Assembly: GCF_900112525.1 (NCBI RefSeq)
Contig: NZ_FOMD01000002.1
Coordinates: 744,001 to 808,000 of the forward strand
Direction of reading: 5' to 3'
Origin: Klenkia taihuensis
GTDB taxonomy: Bacteria > Actinomycetota > Actinomycetes > Mycobacteriales > Geodermatophilaceae
Length of the DNA stretch: 64,000 bases
This document shows positions 16,855 to 27,314 of the stretch, piece by piece. The position numbers and the translations under genes are program-made. A model generated the notes under the pieces. That model was not told where the DNA came from and made no database searches. It saw only the letters and a program-made list of their open reading frames with translations. How positions within the stretch are numbered: position 1 is the first letter of the stretch; the number at the start of each line of letters is the position of its first letter.

Positions 16855-17664
16855 TCAGCCGCGTAGGCCGGCCAGGAACCGGGCCACGCCGTCCTCGTCG
16901 TTGCGGGCGGTGACGTCGGTGGCGACGGCGAGGACGTCGGGGTGGGCGTTGCCCATCGCGACGGCCCGCCCGCCGCCGGCCCGCACCCACTCGAAGGCGG
17001 CGACGTCGTTGGGCATGTCGCCGAAGAAGACGACGTCGGCCGGGCCGATGCCCAGGTCGGCGCAGACGTCGGCCAGGCCGGTGGCCTTGCTGACCCCCTT
17101 CGCGGAGATCTCGGCGAGGGCGTCGGAGGAGGAGTTGGTGACCGTGGCCCGGTCGCCGACGGCCCGGGCGACGAGGTCGAGGAACTCCTCGCGGGGCAGG
17201 TCCTCGTGCCGGGCCAGCAGCTTGGCGGCGGGCGCGGACACCATCTCGTCCAGCGTCGCGACGGCCACGCCGGGGGCGTCGACGTCCCAGCGCGGCTGGT
17301 ACACGGGCTCGTGCCGGAACTCCAGGCCGTACTCGACGGCGAACCAGGTCCCCGGCTGCTCGCGGCGCAGCTCGGCGGTGACGTGCCGCAGGACGTCGAC
17401 GTCCATGGCGTGCTCGTGCAGCACCTCGAACCGGCCGAGGTCGAGCTGGACGGCGCCGTTGCAGCAGACCGCCACGCCCTCGGGGACCACCTCGCGGATG
17501 GACAGCATCCAGCGCGGGGGGCGGCCGGTGGCCAGCACGAAGGGCACGCCGTCCTCGCCCCAGGCGCGGACCTGCTCCAGGGTGGCCGGCGCGACGGTCT
17601 CGTCGCTGCGCAGCAGCGTGCCGTCCATGTCGCTGGCGATGAGCTTCGGGGTCCAGGCGGTCAC
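16855..17664 (-). CDS. HAD-superfamily Cof-type phosphatase (IIB)
   Basis: A 269-residue hydrolase. Motif I is ASDMDGTLL (nucleophile Asp near residue 12), motif II LATGRP, motif III the Lys of AKGVSKATGLADV, and motif IV FFGDMPNDVAAFEW. The type IIB cap is inserted between motifs II and III. Family members dephosphorylate sugar phosphates, nucleotides or cofactors such as FMN and PLP. The GTG start at 17664 overlaps the stop of the upstream HAD gene as GTGA, so it is the third gene of the serS operon. It converges on bpa with six bases between the genes. Confidence 0.9.
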   Translation of the reverse strand: MTAWTPKLIASDMDGTLLRSDETVAPATLEQVRAWGEDGVPFVLATGRPPRWMLSIREVVPEGVAVCCNGAVQLDLGRFEVLHEHAMDVDVLRHVTAELRREQPGTWFAVEYGLEFRHEPVYQPRWDVDAPGVAVATLDEMVSAPAAKLLARHEDLPREEFLDLVARAVGDRATVTNSSSDALAEISAKGVSKATGLADVCADLGIGPADVVFFGDMPNDVAAFEWVRAGGGRAVAMGNAHPDVLAVATDVTARNDEDGVARFLAGLRG

Positions 17665-18578
17665 TGCTGCAGGGCCTCCAGGTAGCGGGCGACGCCGTCG
17701 GCGTCGTGGCCGCCGGTGCGGCCGGTGGCCGCGGCGAGCACGGCCGGGTGGGCGTTGGCGACGGCGACCGAGCGGCCACCGGCCTCGTTCACCGCGGTGA
17801 TCATGGGCAGGTCGTTGGGCATGTCGCCGAAGACCAGGACGTCGGACGCCGCGACGCCGAAGCGCTCCAGCGCCACCGCGAGCCCGCTGGCCTTGGTGAT
17901 GCCCGGCGGCAGGACCTCGATGAAGCCCAGGCCCGCGTGGGTGACCTCGGCGTCGGAGGGGTCGGTGACCGAGCGGGCCAGCGCGAGCAGCTCGTCCTGG
18001 CCGAGGGTCTCCGAGCGCAGGAACACCTTGAGCACCGGGCCCTCAGGCAGCACGTCGTGCCGCGGCAGCAGGTCGGCGGGCTCGGGGTAGGGCCAGTCGA
18101 AGCCGTGCTGCACGCGCAGCGGCGAGAGCGCGGCGCCCTGGGTGTCGGCGTCCTCGACGGCCAGCACCAGCTCACCGGTGACCGCCTCGATCGCGTCGAC
18201 GACGGCCTGCGCCCGGTCGCGGGGCAGCCCGACGGTGCGCAGCACCTCGTCCCGGTCGAGGTCGACGACGAAGCCGCCCTGCGCGAGGACGGCGACACCG
18301 CGCCCGCCCAGCGTCGTCCGCACGCTGTCCAGCAGGCGCGGGCCCCGGCCGGTGACGCCGACGACCGGCACCCCGGCCGCCCAGCTGGCGTCCATCGCGG
18401 CCCGGGTGCGGTCGCTGACCGTGCCCTGGCTGGTCAGCAGCGTGCCGTCGAGGTCGGTCGCGACCAGCCGCGGCCGCCAGGGGCCGAGATTCCCGAGCTC
18501 GAGGACGACGTCGCTGCCCGCACCGCCGCTGTGCGCGGGCAGCTGGTTGGCCGCCCGAGCAGGGATGTGGGCTGTCAC
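17661..18578 (-). CDS. HAD-superfamily Cof-type phosphatase (IIB), paralogue
   Basis: A 305-residue relative of the downstream gene. Motif I is [12 protein letters not shown], shifted by a ~36-residue N-terminal extension; motif II VGVTGRG, motif [14 protein letters not shown], motif [14 protein letters not shown]. The two phosphatases are clearly paralogous and probably arose by tandem duplication. The GTG start at 18578 overlaps the serS stop (GTGA). Linkage to serS is common in actinobacteria but no functional link is known. The long N terminus may be non-native if a later start were used, but no better start is visible. Confidence 0.88.
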   Translation of the reverse strand: MTAHIPARAANQLPAHSGGAGSDVVLELGNLGPWRPRLVATDLDGTLLTSQGTVSDRTRAAMDASWAAGVPVVGVTGRGPRLLDSVRTTLGGRGVAVLAQGGFVVDLDRDEVLRTVGLPRDRAQAVVDAIEAVTGELVLAVEDADTQGAALSPLRVQHGFDWPYPEPADLLPRHDVLPEGPVLKVFLRSETLGQDELLALARSVTDPSDAEVTHAGLGFIEVLPPGITKASGLAVALERFGVAASDVLVFGDMPNDLPMITAVNEAGGRSVAVANAHPAVLAAATGRTGGHDADGVARYLEALQQ

Positions 18579-19861
18579 GCGGAGGGCGCCAGGGACATCC
18601 CCGGCGAGAGGACCTCGTGGCCGCCGAGCCAGGGGCGCAGCGCGGCGGGCACGTGCACCGAGCCGTCGGCGCGCTGGTGCACCTCGAGCAGGCAGGCGAT
18701 GGTGCGGGCGATCGCGCACAGCGTGCCGTTGAGGGTGGCCGCGGTCTGCGGCTTGCCGTCGGCGTCGCGGTAGCGGATGCCCAGCCGGCGGGCCTGGAAG
18801 GTGGTGCAGTCCGAGGTGGAGGTCAGCTCGCGGTAGGTGCCCTGGGTGGGGAACCACGCCTCGATGTCGTACTTGCGGGCGGCGCTGGTGCCCAGGTCGC
18901 CGGCGGCGATGTCGACCACCCGGTAGGGCAGCTCGAGGGCCTGGAGGAACTCCTCCTCCCACTGCAGCAGCCGCAGGTGCTCGGCCTGGGCCTGCTCCGG
19001 CGGGCAGAAGCTGAACATCTCGACCTTGTCGAACCAGTGCACCCGGATGATGCCCTTGGTGTCCTTGCCGTAGGAGCCGGCCTCGCGGCGGAAGCAGGAG
19101 CTCCAGCCGGCGTAGCGGCGCGGCCCGGCCGACAGGTCGAGCACCTCGTCGGCGTGCATGCCGGCCAGCGCGACCTCCGACGTCCCGACGAGGTACAGGT
19201 CGTCGCGCTCGACGCGGTAGACCTCCTCGAGGTGCTCGCCGAGGAACCCGGTGCCCTCCATCGCCTGCGCGCCGACCAGCGCGGGCGCGACGACGGGGAC
19301 GAACCCGGCGGCCACGGCGCGGGTGATGGCCAGCTGGGCCAGCGCGAACTCCAGCAGCGCGCCGGGGCCGGTGAGGAAGTAGAAGCGCGAGCCGGAGACC
19401 TTGGCGCCGCGCTCCATGTCGATGGCGCCCAGCGCGGTGCCGATGTCGAGGTGGTCGCGGGGCTCGAAGTCGTAGCTGGGCACCTCGCCGACGGTGCGCA
19501 GGGTGACCGCGTCGTCCTCGCCGCCCGGCGGCACCTCGGGGGCGACCACGTTGGCGATGGCCAGGTGCGCGGCGCGCAGCGCCTCGTCGGCGGCGCGGGT
19601 GGCCTCCTCGGCCGCCTTGACCTCGGCGGAGAGGGCCTTGGCCCGCTCCAGGACCGCGGGCCGCTCCTCGGGGGTGGCCTTCTTCACCGACTGCGAGACG
19701 GTCTTCTGCTCGGCGCGCAGGTCGTCGGCGCGGTGCACCGCCGCGCGGCGCTCGGCGTCGGCGGCGAGCAGGGTGTCGACCCGGGACTCGTCGTCCCCGC
19801 GGGCGCGCTGGCTGGCGCGGACGGCGTCGGGGTCATCACGGAGCATGCGCAGGTCGATCAC
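18575..19861 (-). CDS. serS: Seryl-tRNA synthetase
   Basis: A 428-residue class II aminoacyl-tRNA synthetase that charges tRNA-Ser and, first, tRNA-Sec where present. Residues ~1-105 form the antiparallel coiled-coil arm ([14 protein letters not shown], then Ala/Glu/Lys-rich heptads) that grips the long variable arm of the tRNA. The catalytic core has motif 2 ([22 protein letters not shown]) and motif 3 ([18 protein letters not shown]). Length is usual. The start is GTG 19861, six bases after TACCAT. It leads an operon with two HAD phosphatases. No serine T-box or attenuator is visible, as expected for a leaderless message. Confidence 0.97.
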   Translation of the reverse strand: MIDLRMLRDDPDAVRASQRARGDDESRVDTLLAADAERRAAVHRADDLRAEQKTVSQSVKKATPEERPAVLERAKALSAEVKAAEEATRAADEALRAAHLAIANVVAPEVPPGGEDDAVTLRTVGEVPSYDFEPRDHLDIGTALGAIDMERGAKVSGSRFYFLTGPGALLEFALAQLAITRAVAAGFVPVVAPALVGAQAMEGTGFLGEHLEEVYRVERDDLYLVGTSEVALAGMHADEVLDLSAGPRRYAGWSSCFRREAGSYGKDTKGIIRVHWFDKVEMFSFCPPEQAQAEHLRLLQWEEEFLQALELPYRVVDIAAGDLGTSAARKYDIEAWFPTQGTYRELTSTSDCTTFQARRLGIRYRDADGKPQTAATLNGTLCAIARTIACLLEVHQRADGSVHVPAALRPWLGGHEVLSPGMSLAPSA

Positions 19862-19979
19862 GCGCCGATGGTAGGTGGCGCCGTCGTCCCGCCCGGCCGG
19901 AGCACCGCGTTTCCGCCCGCGGCGGGGCGGGCAGACTGGAGGGCGGACACGGAGCGCCGCTGACCAGGAGGTCCACCGC

Positions 19980-20009
19980 ATGCCGTCCCACGGGCCGTGT
20001 CGTGGCTGA
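19980..20009 (+). CDS. Nine-codon upstream ORF overlapping the ATPase start
   Basis: ATG 19980 follows AGGAGG (19966-19971) with an ideal eight-base spacer and encodes MPSHGPCRG, ending at TGA 20007-20009. That stop lies inside the first codons of the next gene (GTG 20002). The downstream gene has no ribosome binding site of its own, so its translation may depend on this leader. Alternatively the site is coincidental. Confidence 0.4.
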   Translation: MPSHGPCRG

Positions 20010-20430
20010 GCCGACCGCGGTGTGGCAGGAGCGCCGGCCGCCCGACGCCCACCCGATCTGGCACTGGTCGCCCGCCAGCCTGACCGATCTGCCGCGCATC
20101 CGCCGCGAGCTGCGGGCCTCGATCGCCGAGCACGAGGCCACCGACGGCCCACCCGTGGCCGACCCGGACATGTTCGTGCTCGCGCTGGACGAGCTGATGA
20201 GCAACGCGCTGCGGCACGGGCGCACCCCGGTGCTCGTCGACGTGGGCCGCACCGACGACGCGTGGCTGCTCACGGTGTGCGACCGGGCCGCCGACACCCC
20301 GCCGCGCCCCGCGCTGGACCGCGACCCGGTCGAGGGCGGCATGGGCCTGGGCCTGGTGGCGCACGACGCGGTGCAGGAGGGCTGGTACGCCTCCGAGCAG
20401 GGCAAGCACGTCTGGGTCGTCCTGCGCTAG
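20002..20430 (+). CDS. ATP-binding anti-sigma-factor-type protein (RsbW-like HATPase)
   Basis: A 142-residue single HATPase_c domain of the GHKL fold. The N box is [15 protein letters not shown] (~60-75), the G1 box [10 protein letters not shown] (~93), and the G2 region [14 protein letters not shown] (~112). Actinobacteria carry many such stand-alone kinases; RsbW-type members bind a sigma factor or phosphorylate a STAS antagonist. There is no partner gene next to it; the nearest STAS gene in the window is at 56.4 kb. GTG 20002 has no Shine-Dalgarno; a short ORF with a strong one overlaps it. A 44-base palindrome follows the stop. Confidence 0.8.
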   Translation: MAEPTAVWQERRPPDAHPIWHWSPASLTDLPRIRRELRASIAEHEATDGPPVADPDMFVLALDELMSNALRHGRTPVLVDVGRTDDAWLLTVCDRAADTPPRPALDRDPVEGGMGLGLVAHDAVQEGWYASEQGKHVWVVLR

Positions 20431-20448
20431 GAGCTCCCGGCCCCGCAC

Positions 20449-20492
20449 GCAGCAGCGCCCCCCACCTCCGCGGAGGTGGGGGGCGCTGCTGC
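20449..20492. terminator. Bidirectional terminator: 44-base perfect palindrome
   Basis: Bases 20449-20470 are the exact reverse complement of 20471-20492, centred on CCTCCGCGGAGG. In RNA from either strand this folds to a stem of about 20 bp. It lies between the convergent ATPase (ends 20430) and lipoprotein (ends 20500) genes, the right place to end both transcripts. There is no T tract on either side, as usual in very GC-rich actinobacteria. Confidence 0.85.
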
Positions 20493-20499
20493 TACCGGG

Positions 20500-21210
20500 T
20501 CAGGAACCGGTGGGGATGGTGAGGGTGGCGACGCCGACCAGGAAGTTGGCCGGGACGGCGTTCGGGGCGCCGAGGGTGGTGTTGAGGAAGTCCGCGGCGG
20601 CCGCGGAGACCTCGACCTGGGTGCCGGTCAGGATGGCGTTGCCGGAGCTGTCGACGGTGACGGGCTCCAGCGTGGTGCCGTTGAGGTTGAACAGCGGGAA
20701 GGACGCCGCGGCCAGCTCGCCGTTCACCGACACGTCGGCGAAGAGGATGGCGGGCTTGCTCGGGACGACGACGAAGTTCTCCAGCTGGATCACGTTCGCG
20801 CCGGCGGTCAGGGAGATGCCCGAGCCCTGGTGGAAGATCGCACCCTGGACGAAGGGCCGGTAGCCGGAGTCCTTCGGGTAGACGGTCGCGGTGCCACCGG
20901 TGATCGGGAAGTCCAGCGTGGTGCCGTCCAGCGTCGCGCCGCCGATGACGCCCGGGGTGATGCCCAGGGTGGTCAGCGCGTCGAGGAAGCCGGCGTCCAG
21001 GGCCACGGCGGTGTCGCCGCCGGAGATGGCGGGGATGGTGGCGACGGGCTCCGGGTTGGTCACGGTCGACGAGGTCGCCGCGGCGGCGGAGGTGCTGCTG
21101 CTCGAGCTGCTGCTGCCCGAGTCCGAGCTGCAGGCGGCCATGGTCAGGGCGGCGCTCAGGGCGACGGCGGCGACCCCGGTGCGCTTCAGGGCGATCTTGT
21201 TCATGTTCAC
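20500..21210 (-). CDS. Secreted lipoprotein of unknown function with a beta-rich domain
   Basis: A 234-236-residue exported protein. A Lys/Arg N terminus and hydrophobic helix end in the lipobox MAAC, followed by a Ser-rich linker (~25 residues) that would span the cell wall zone. The rest is Val/Thr/Gly-rich with alternating strands such as GSGISLTAGANVIQLENFVV and VNGELAAASFPLFNLNGTT; it vaguely recalls HtaA-like or fasciclin-like folds but I do not recognise a family. GTG 21210 follows GAGGAG with a five-base spacer; ATG 21204 is an alternative. An ECF-type promoter sequence lies upstream. It is probably anchored to the outer face of the membrane. Confidence 0.75.
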   Translation of the reverse strand: MNMNKIALKRTGVAAVALSAALTMAACSSDSGSSSSSSSTSAAAATSSTVTNPEPVATIPAISGGDTAVALDAGFLDALTTLGITPGVIGGATLDGTTLDFPITGGTATVYPKDSGYRPFVQGAIFHQGSGISLTAGANVIQLENFVVVPSKPAILFADVSVNGELAAASFPLFNLNGTTLEPVTVDSSGNAILTGTQVEVSAAAADFLNTTLGAPNAVPANFLVGVATLTIPTGS

Positions 21211-21250
21211 GGTTGCTCCTCGTTGCTCCGGTGTGGGGCGGTCACGGGGA

Positions 21251-21278
21251 GTTCGGGCCGACGTCAAGATCTGGATGT
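21251..21278 (-). promoter_or_regulatory. SigK-like ECF promoter candidate for the lipoprotein
   Basis: On the minus strand ACATCC is followed after 16 bases by CCGAAC. The mycobacterial SigK consensus is CCATCC-N16-18-CCGAAT, which controls the secreted antigens Mpt70 and Mpt83. The spacing puts transcription start near 21243 and gives a ~33-base leader with a good ribosome binding site. One match by eye among many ECF possibilities. Confidence 0.35.
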
Positions 21279-21291
21279 CACGGTTGCATAA

Positions 21292-23894
<2,603 letters not shown>

Positions 23895-23896
23895 GG

Positions 23897-24235
23897 TTGA
23901 CTGACCGCGTGCCCACCGACGACCAGCGCCTGCCGATCAAGATGCTGCACGACCGGATGCTGGTGTCGCTGCGCGCCGACGAGGGCGACCGGCGCAGCTC
24001 CGGCGGCATCCTCATCCCGGCCACCGCGCAGATCGCCAAGCGGCTGGTCTGGGGCGAGGCGCGGGCGGTCGGCGGCAACGTGCGGCAGGTCAAGGTCGGC
24101 GACCACGTGCTGTTCTCCCCCGACGACCAGCACGAGGTCGAGGTGCACGGCGAGGACCTGCTGATCCTGCGCGAGCGCGACGTGCACGCCGTCGCCGCGG
24201 AGCGGATCGAGGAGGCCGGCGGCCTCTACCTGTGA
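23897..24235 (+). CDS. GroES-like co-chaperone family protein
   Basis: About 112 residues, a Cpn10-like beta barrel: IKMLHDRMLVSLRADEG, then SGGILIPATAQIAKRLVWGEARAVGG, KVGDHVLFSPDDQHEVEV and a closing LLILRERDVHAV strand. It differs from true GroES in the mobile loop and C terminus and belongs to a second actinobacterial group found away from groEL. Whether it pairs with a chaperonin is unknown. The start is probably TTG 23897, which keeps the conserved MTDRVP; GTG 23909 is possible. It is the last gene of the guaB1 operon. Confidence 0.8.
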   Translation: MTDRVPTDDQRLPIKMLHDRMLVSLRADEGDRRSSGGILIPATAQIAKRLVWGEARAVGGNVRQVKVGDHVLFSPDDQHEVEVHGEDLLILRERDVHAVAAERIEEAGGLYL

Positions 24236-24240
24236 GCGGC

Positions 24241-24259
24241 CGACCACACCACGTGGTCG
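24241..24259. terminator. Short hairpin between convergent genes
   Basis: CGACCAC (24241-24247), a five-base loop and GTGGTCG (24253-24259) form a 7-bp stem six bases after the GroES-like stop and 70 bases from the pheA stop. It could end transcription in both directions. The rest of the 94-base gap shows no other feature. Confidence 0.45.
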
Positions 24260-24329
24260 TCGGGGGTTGCGCAGACCCCTCGCGGTAGCAGGATGGGGAG
24301 CCGTGACCGCGCGGCGCCGACTCCCCGGA

Positions 24330-25280
24330 TCAGTCCGCGGAGCCGTGCCGCAGCCGGTCCAGCCAGCCCTCCGCCGTCCCGAAGGCGTCGTCGGCGAAGC
24401 GCTCGGGCACCGCGGCCGCGGCCCGGCCGTCGGCCCGCGGGTAGGAGCCGTGGAAGCGCACCTCGTCGCACAGCCGGTGCAGCGCGACCAGCGCGTCGCC
24501 CACCCGGCGGTCGGCGACGTGGCCCTCGCAGTCCACGGAGAAGGAGTAGACGCCCAGCCGCTCGCGGGTGGGCCGGGACTCCAGCCGGGTCAGGCTGATG
24601 CCGCGCGAGGCGAACTCGGTGAGCAGGTCCAGCAGCGCGCCGGTGCGGTCGGCGACGAAGCAGGTCAGCGTGGTCTTGTCCGCGCCCGTCGGTGCGGGCA
24701 GCCGGCCGGGCCGCTCGACCTGGACGAAGCGGGTCACCGCGCCGGGGGTGTCGGCCAGCCGGTCGGCGAGGACCTCCAGGCCGTAGCGGGTGGCGGCGAA
24801 CGCCGGGCAGACCGCGGCGTCGTGGGCGCCCTCGGCGACCAGCCGGGCGGCGTCGGCGGTGGAGGCCGCCGGCACCACCTCGGCGGCGGGCAGGTGGGCG
24901 GCCACCCAGCCGCGCGTCTGGGCCAGGGCGTGCGGGTGGCTGGCCAGCCGGTGCACGCCGGCCAGGGCGGTGCCCGGCCGCACGGCGAGCACGAAGTCCA
25001 CCTCGAGGAAGGCCTCGCGGGTGATCACCAGCGGCTCGCCGCCGGCCAGGCCGTCGATGGTCGGGGACACCGAGCCCTCGACGGAGTTCTCCAGCGGGAC
25101 GAAGGCCGCGTCCACCTCGCCGGCCCGGGTCATGGCCAGCGCCGCGGGCACGCTGGGCGCGGGCACCGCGCCCCCCTCGGAGGGGGGTCCGAGACTGCGC
25201 AGGGCAGCTTCGGTGAAGGTACCTTCGGGCCCCAGGAAGGCGAACCTCGTCGGAGTCGGTCCCGTGGGCTGAGCAGGCAT
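24330..25280 (-). CDS. pheA: Prephenate dehydratase
   Basis: A 316-residue enzyme that converts prephenate to phenylpyruvate for phenylalanine synthesis. The PDT domain runs ~12-195: FAFLGPEGTFTEAAL at the start, FVPLENSVEGSV, and the catalytic STADAARLV segment near 142. The ACT domain at ~208-290 carries the ESRP motif (RLESRPTRERLGVYSF), the phenylalanine feedback site. There is no chorismate mutase domain, as in other actinobacteria. ATG 25280 is six bases after TACCCT on the minus strand, so no leader-peptide attenuator is possible on that transcript. Confidence 0.95.
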   Translation of the reverse strand: MPAQPTGPTPTRFAFLGPEGTFTEAALRSLGPPSEGGAVPAPSVPAALAMTRAGEVDAAFVPLENSVEGSVSPTIDGLAGGEPLVITREAFLEVDFVLAVRPGTALAGVHRLASHPHALAQTRGWVAAHLPAAEVVPAASTADAARLVAEGAHDAAVCPAFAATRYGLEVLADRLADTPGAVTRFVQVERPGRLPAPTGADKTTLTCFVADRTGALLDLLTEFASRGISLTRLESRPTRERLGVYSFSVDCEGHVADRRVGDALVALHRLCDEVRFHGSYPRADGRAAAAVPERFADDAFGTAEGWLDRLRHGSAD

Positions 25281-25387
25281 CCGGCGAGGGTAGTGCGGCC
25301 GGGGCGTGCAGCGTGGGCGACCCGGGGGGAGCTGCCTCGCCACCGTCGTGTCGGCGTCCGCCGTCGCCCAGGTGAGGAGAGGTCCGC

Positions 25388-27175
25388 GTGAGCACCGGCG
25401 CCGCCGACACCTCCGTCGTGGACGAGGCCACCCTGTCCGGCCTGCGCTGGGACCTGTTGGCGGTCAGCGACGGCGACGACCCCCGCGCCTTCACCGACCT
25501 GCTCGCCGACCACGAGGCCGAGCTCACCGCGGCGTCGTCCGCCCCGCGCTGGCAGGCGTGGTCGCACGCCTTCGCCGCCCGCCGGCTGCTCGCCGAGCAC
25601 GACGCCGAGGCCGCCGGCGCCCAGGTGGTCGCCGCCCGCGCCGCCGCCGAGGACTGCCCGGCCGGCGCCGAGCGCGCCCTGGTGCTGGCCTACCTGGCGC
25701 ACCTGGAGGTGGCCGGCGACCGGTTCGAGGCGGCGCTGCACCTGGCCGTGGACGCCAGCCTCCTCACCGACCAGGTGCCCGCCGACGAGCCCAGCCGCGC
25801 GCTGCACCAGGCGCACCTGTGGCTGTCGCTGGCGCTGACCCGGCTCGACCTCGAGGAGCTGGCGGTCGCCCAGGCGCTGCGCGGCCACCGGGTCGCCGCC
25901 GAGCTCGACGACGACGCCGCCCGCTGGCAGCTGCTGGCGCTGTGCGCCCAGCAGCACGCCGAGCTGGCCCAGACCGTGCACCGGCGCGGCGACGAGGTGC
26001 GGGCCGCCCGGCTCGCCGCGGTCGCGCTGCGCTGCTCGTTCACCGCCACCGACCTGCCGCACGAGCCGGCCGACGCCGAGTCCGACCTGCTGTCGGTCGT
26101 GCACGGCTGGGCGCTGACCCTGGCCGGCGACCTCGAGGACACCCTGCCGGCGCTGCGCCGGGTCCGGGACCGGGTGGCCGCCGAGGGCGGGCCGTGGCTG
26201 CGCGGGTACGCCGACCTGGCCCTGGCCCGGCTGCTCTGCCGGCTGGCCGGCCCCCCGGACGCGCTGGGCCCGCAGGCCGAGGAGGCCGCGGACCTGCTCG
26301 CCGACGCCGCCACGGCGTTCGCGGCGACCGGCGACCGGCGCCGCTACCGCCAGGCGCTGCTCGAGCTCGGCCGCACCACCGCCGCGCTGGGCCGGGCCGC
26401 CGAGGCGCTGCACTGGCTGGAGGCCTACCGCGGCGAGACGGTGCGGATGCACCAGCGCAGCCGCGAGCTGTGGGCCGACCTGTTCGTGCGGCGCTCCCGG
26501 CTGCGGGAGGCCGAGCGGCAGACCGCGCTGATGCGCCGGCACGCCCTGGAGGACCCGCTGACCGGCCTGGGCAACCGGCGCAGCGCCGAGCGGCGGCTGG
26601 CCGAGCTCGACCCGACGGCCGCGCCGCTGGCGCTGGCGGTGGTGGACGTCGACCGGTTCAAGCTGGTCAACGACACGCACTCGCACCTGCACGGCGACGC
26701 CGTCCTGCGCCGGCTGGCCGACCTGCTGCGCCTGCACTGCCGCACCGGCGACGAGGTGTACCGCTGGGCCGGGGACGAGTTCCTCGTGGTGCTGCCCGGC
26801 GCCGGGGAGGCACAGGCGGTGGTGGCGATGGAGCGGCTGCGCCGCGCCGTCGTGCAGTGCGCCTGGGCCGAGCTCGACGTGCGGGACGAGGTCACCGTCA
26901 GCATCGGCATCGCCACCTCCCACCCCGAGACCCCGCGCACCTGGCGGCAGCTGTTCGACGACGCCGACCTGCACCTGTTCGCCGCCAAGCGGTCCGGCCG
27001 GGACCGGGTGCGCACCGGACCCCGCGACGGCGACGACGCCGCGCCCCCGCCGCCCGGTCCGCACACGTCGGTGGACGCGCTGGTGGACGAGCTGCTGGGC
27101 GCCCGCACCCCGCGCTCCCCCGGCTGGGCCTTCGAGCCCGACCCCGACGCGCCCGATCCGGAGCCCGCGCCGTGA
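25388..27175 (+). CDS. Soluble diguanylate cyclase with N-terminal TPR-like helical repeats
   Basis: A 595-residue protein without membrane segments. Residues ~10-370 are Ala/Leu-rich helical hairpins resembling TPR or MalT-like repeats, likely a sensing or partner-binding platform. The GGDEF domain starts at DPLTGLGNRR (~389); the active loop is RWAGDEF with A461 replacing the first Gly, a change found in active cyclases. The RTGD I-site is five residues upstream, so product inhibition is expected. The Pro/Asp-rich C terminus is disordered. GTG 25388 follows GAGGAGAGG. It is clearly paralogous to the next gene. Confidence 0.9.
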   Translation: MSTGAADTSVVDEATLSGLRWDLLAVSDGDDPRAFTDLLADHEAELTAASSAPRWQAWSHAFAARRLLAEHDAEAAGAQVVAARAAAEDCPAGAERALVLAYLAHLEVAGDRFEAALHLAVDASLLTDQVPADEPSRALHQAHLWLSLALTRLDLEELAVAQALRGHRVAAELDDDAARWQLLALCAQQHAELAQTVHRRGDEVRAARLAAVALRCSFTATDLPHEPADAESDLLSVVHGWALTLAGDLEDTLPALRRVRDRVAAEGGPWLRGYADLALARLLCRLAGPPDALGPQAEEAADLLADAATAFAATGDRRRYRQALLELGRTTAALGRAAEALHWLEAYRGETVRMHQRSRELWADLFVRRSRLREAERQTALMRRHALEDPLTGLGNRRSAERRLAELDPTAAPLALAVVDVDRFKLVNDTHSHLHGDAVLRRLADLLRLHCRTGDEVYRWAGDEFLVVLPGAGEAQAVVAMERLRRAVVQCAWAELDVRDEVTVSIGIATSHPETPRTWRQLFDDADLHLFAAKRSGRDRVRTGPRDGDDAAPPPPGPHTSVDALVDELLGARTPRSPGWAFEPDPDAPDPEPAP

Positions 27176-27314
27176 TGCGCCGGGCCCTGGTGCCGCTGGT
27201 GCCCCCGGGACGGCCGGGGCCCCTGGGACGGCCGTGACCCGGCGCGCCCGACGGTCCCGGCGTGGCCCCGACGGAATGCGTGACAGAACGCAGTCCGACG
27301 GGCACAGTGCGCTC

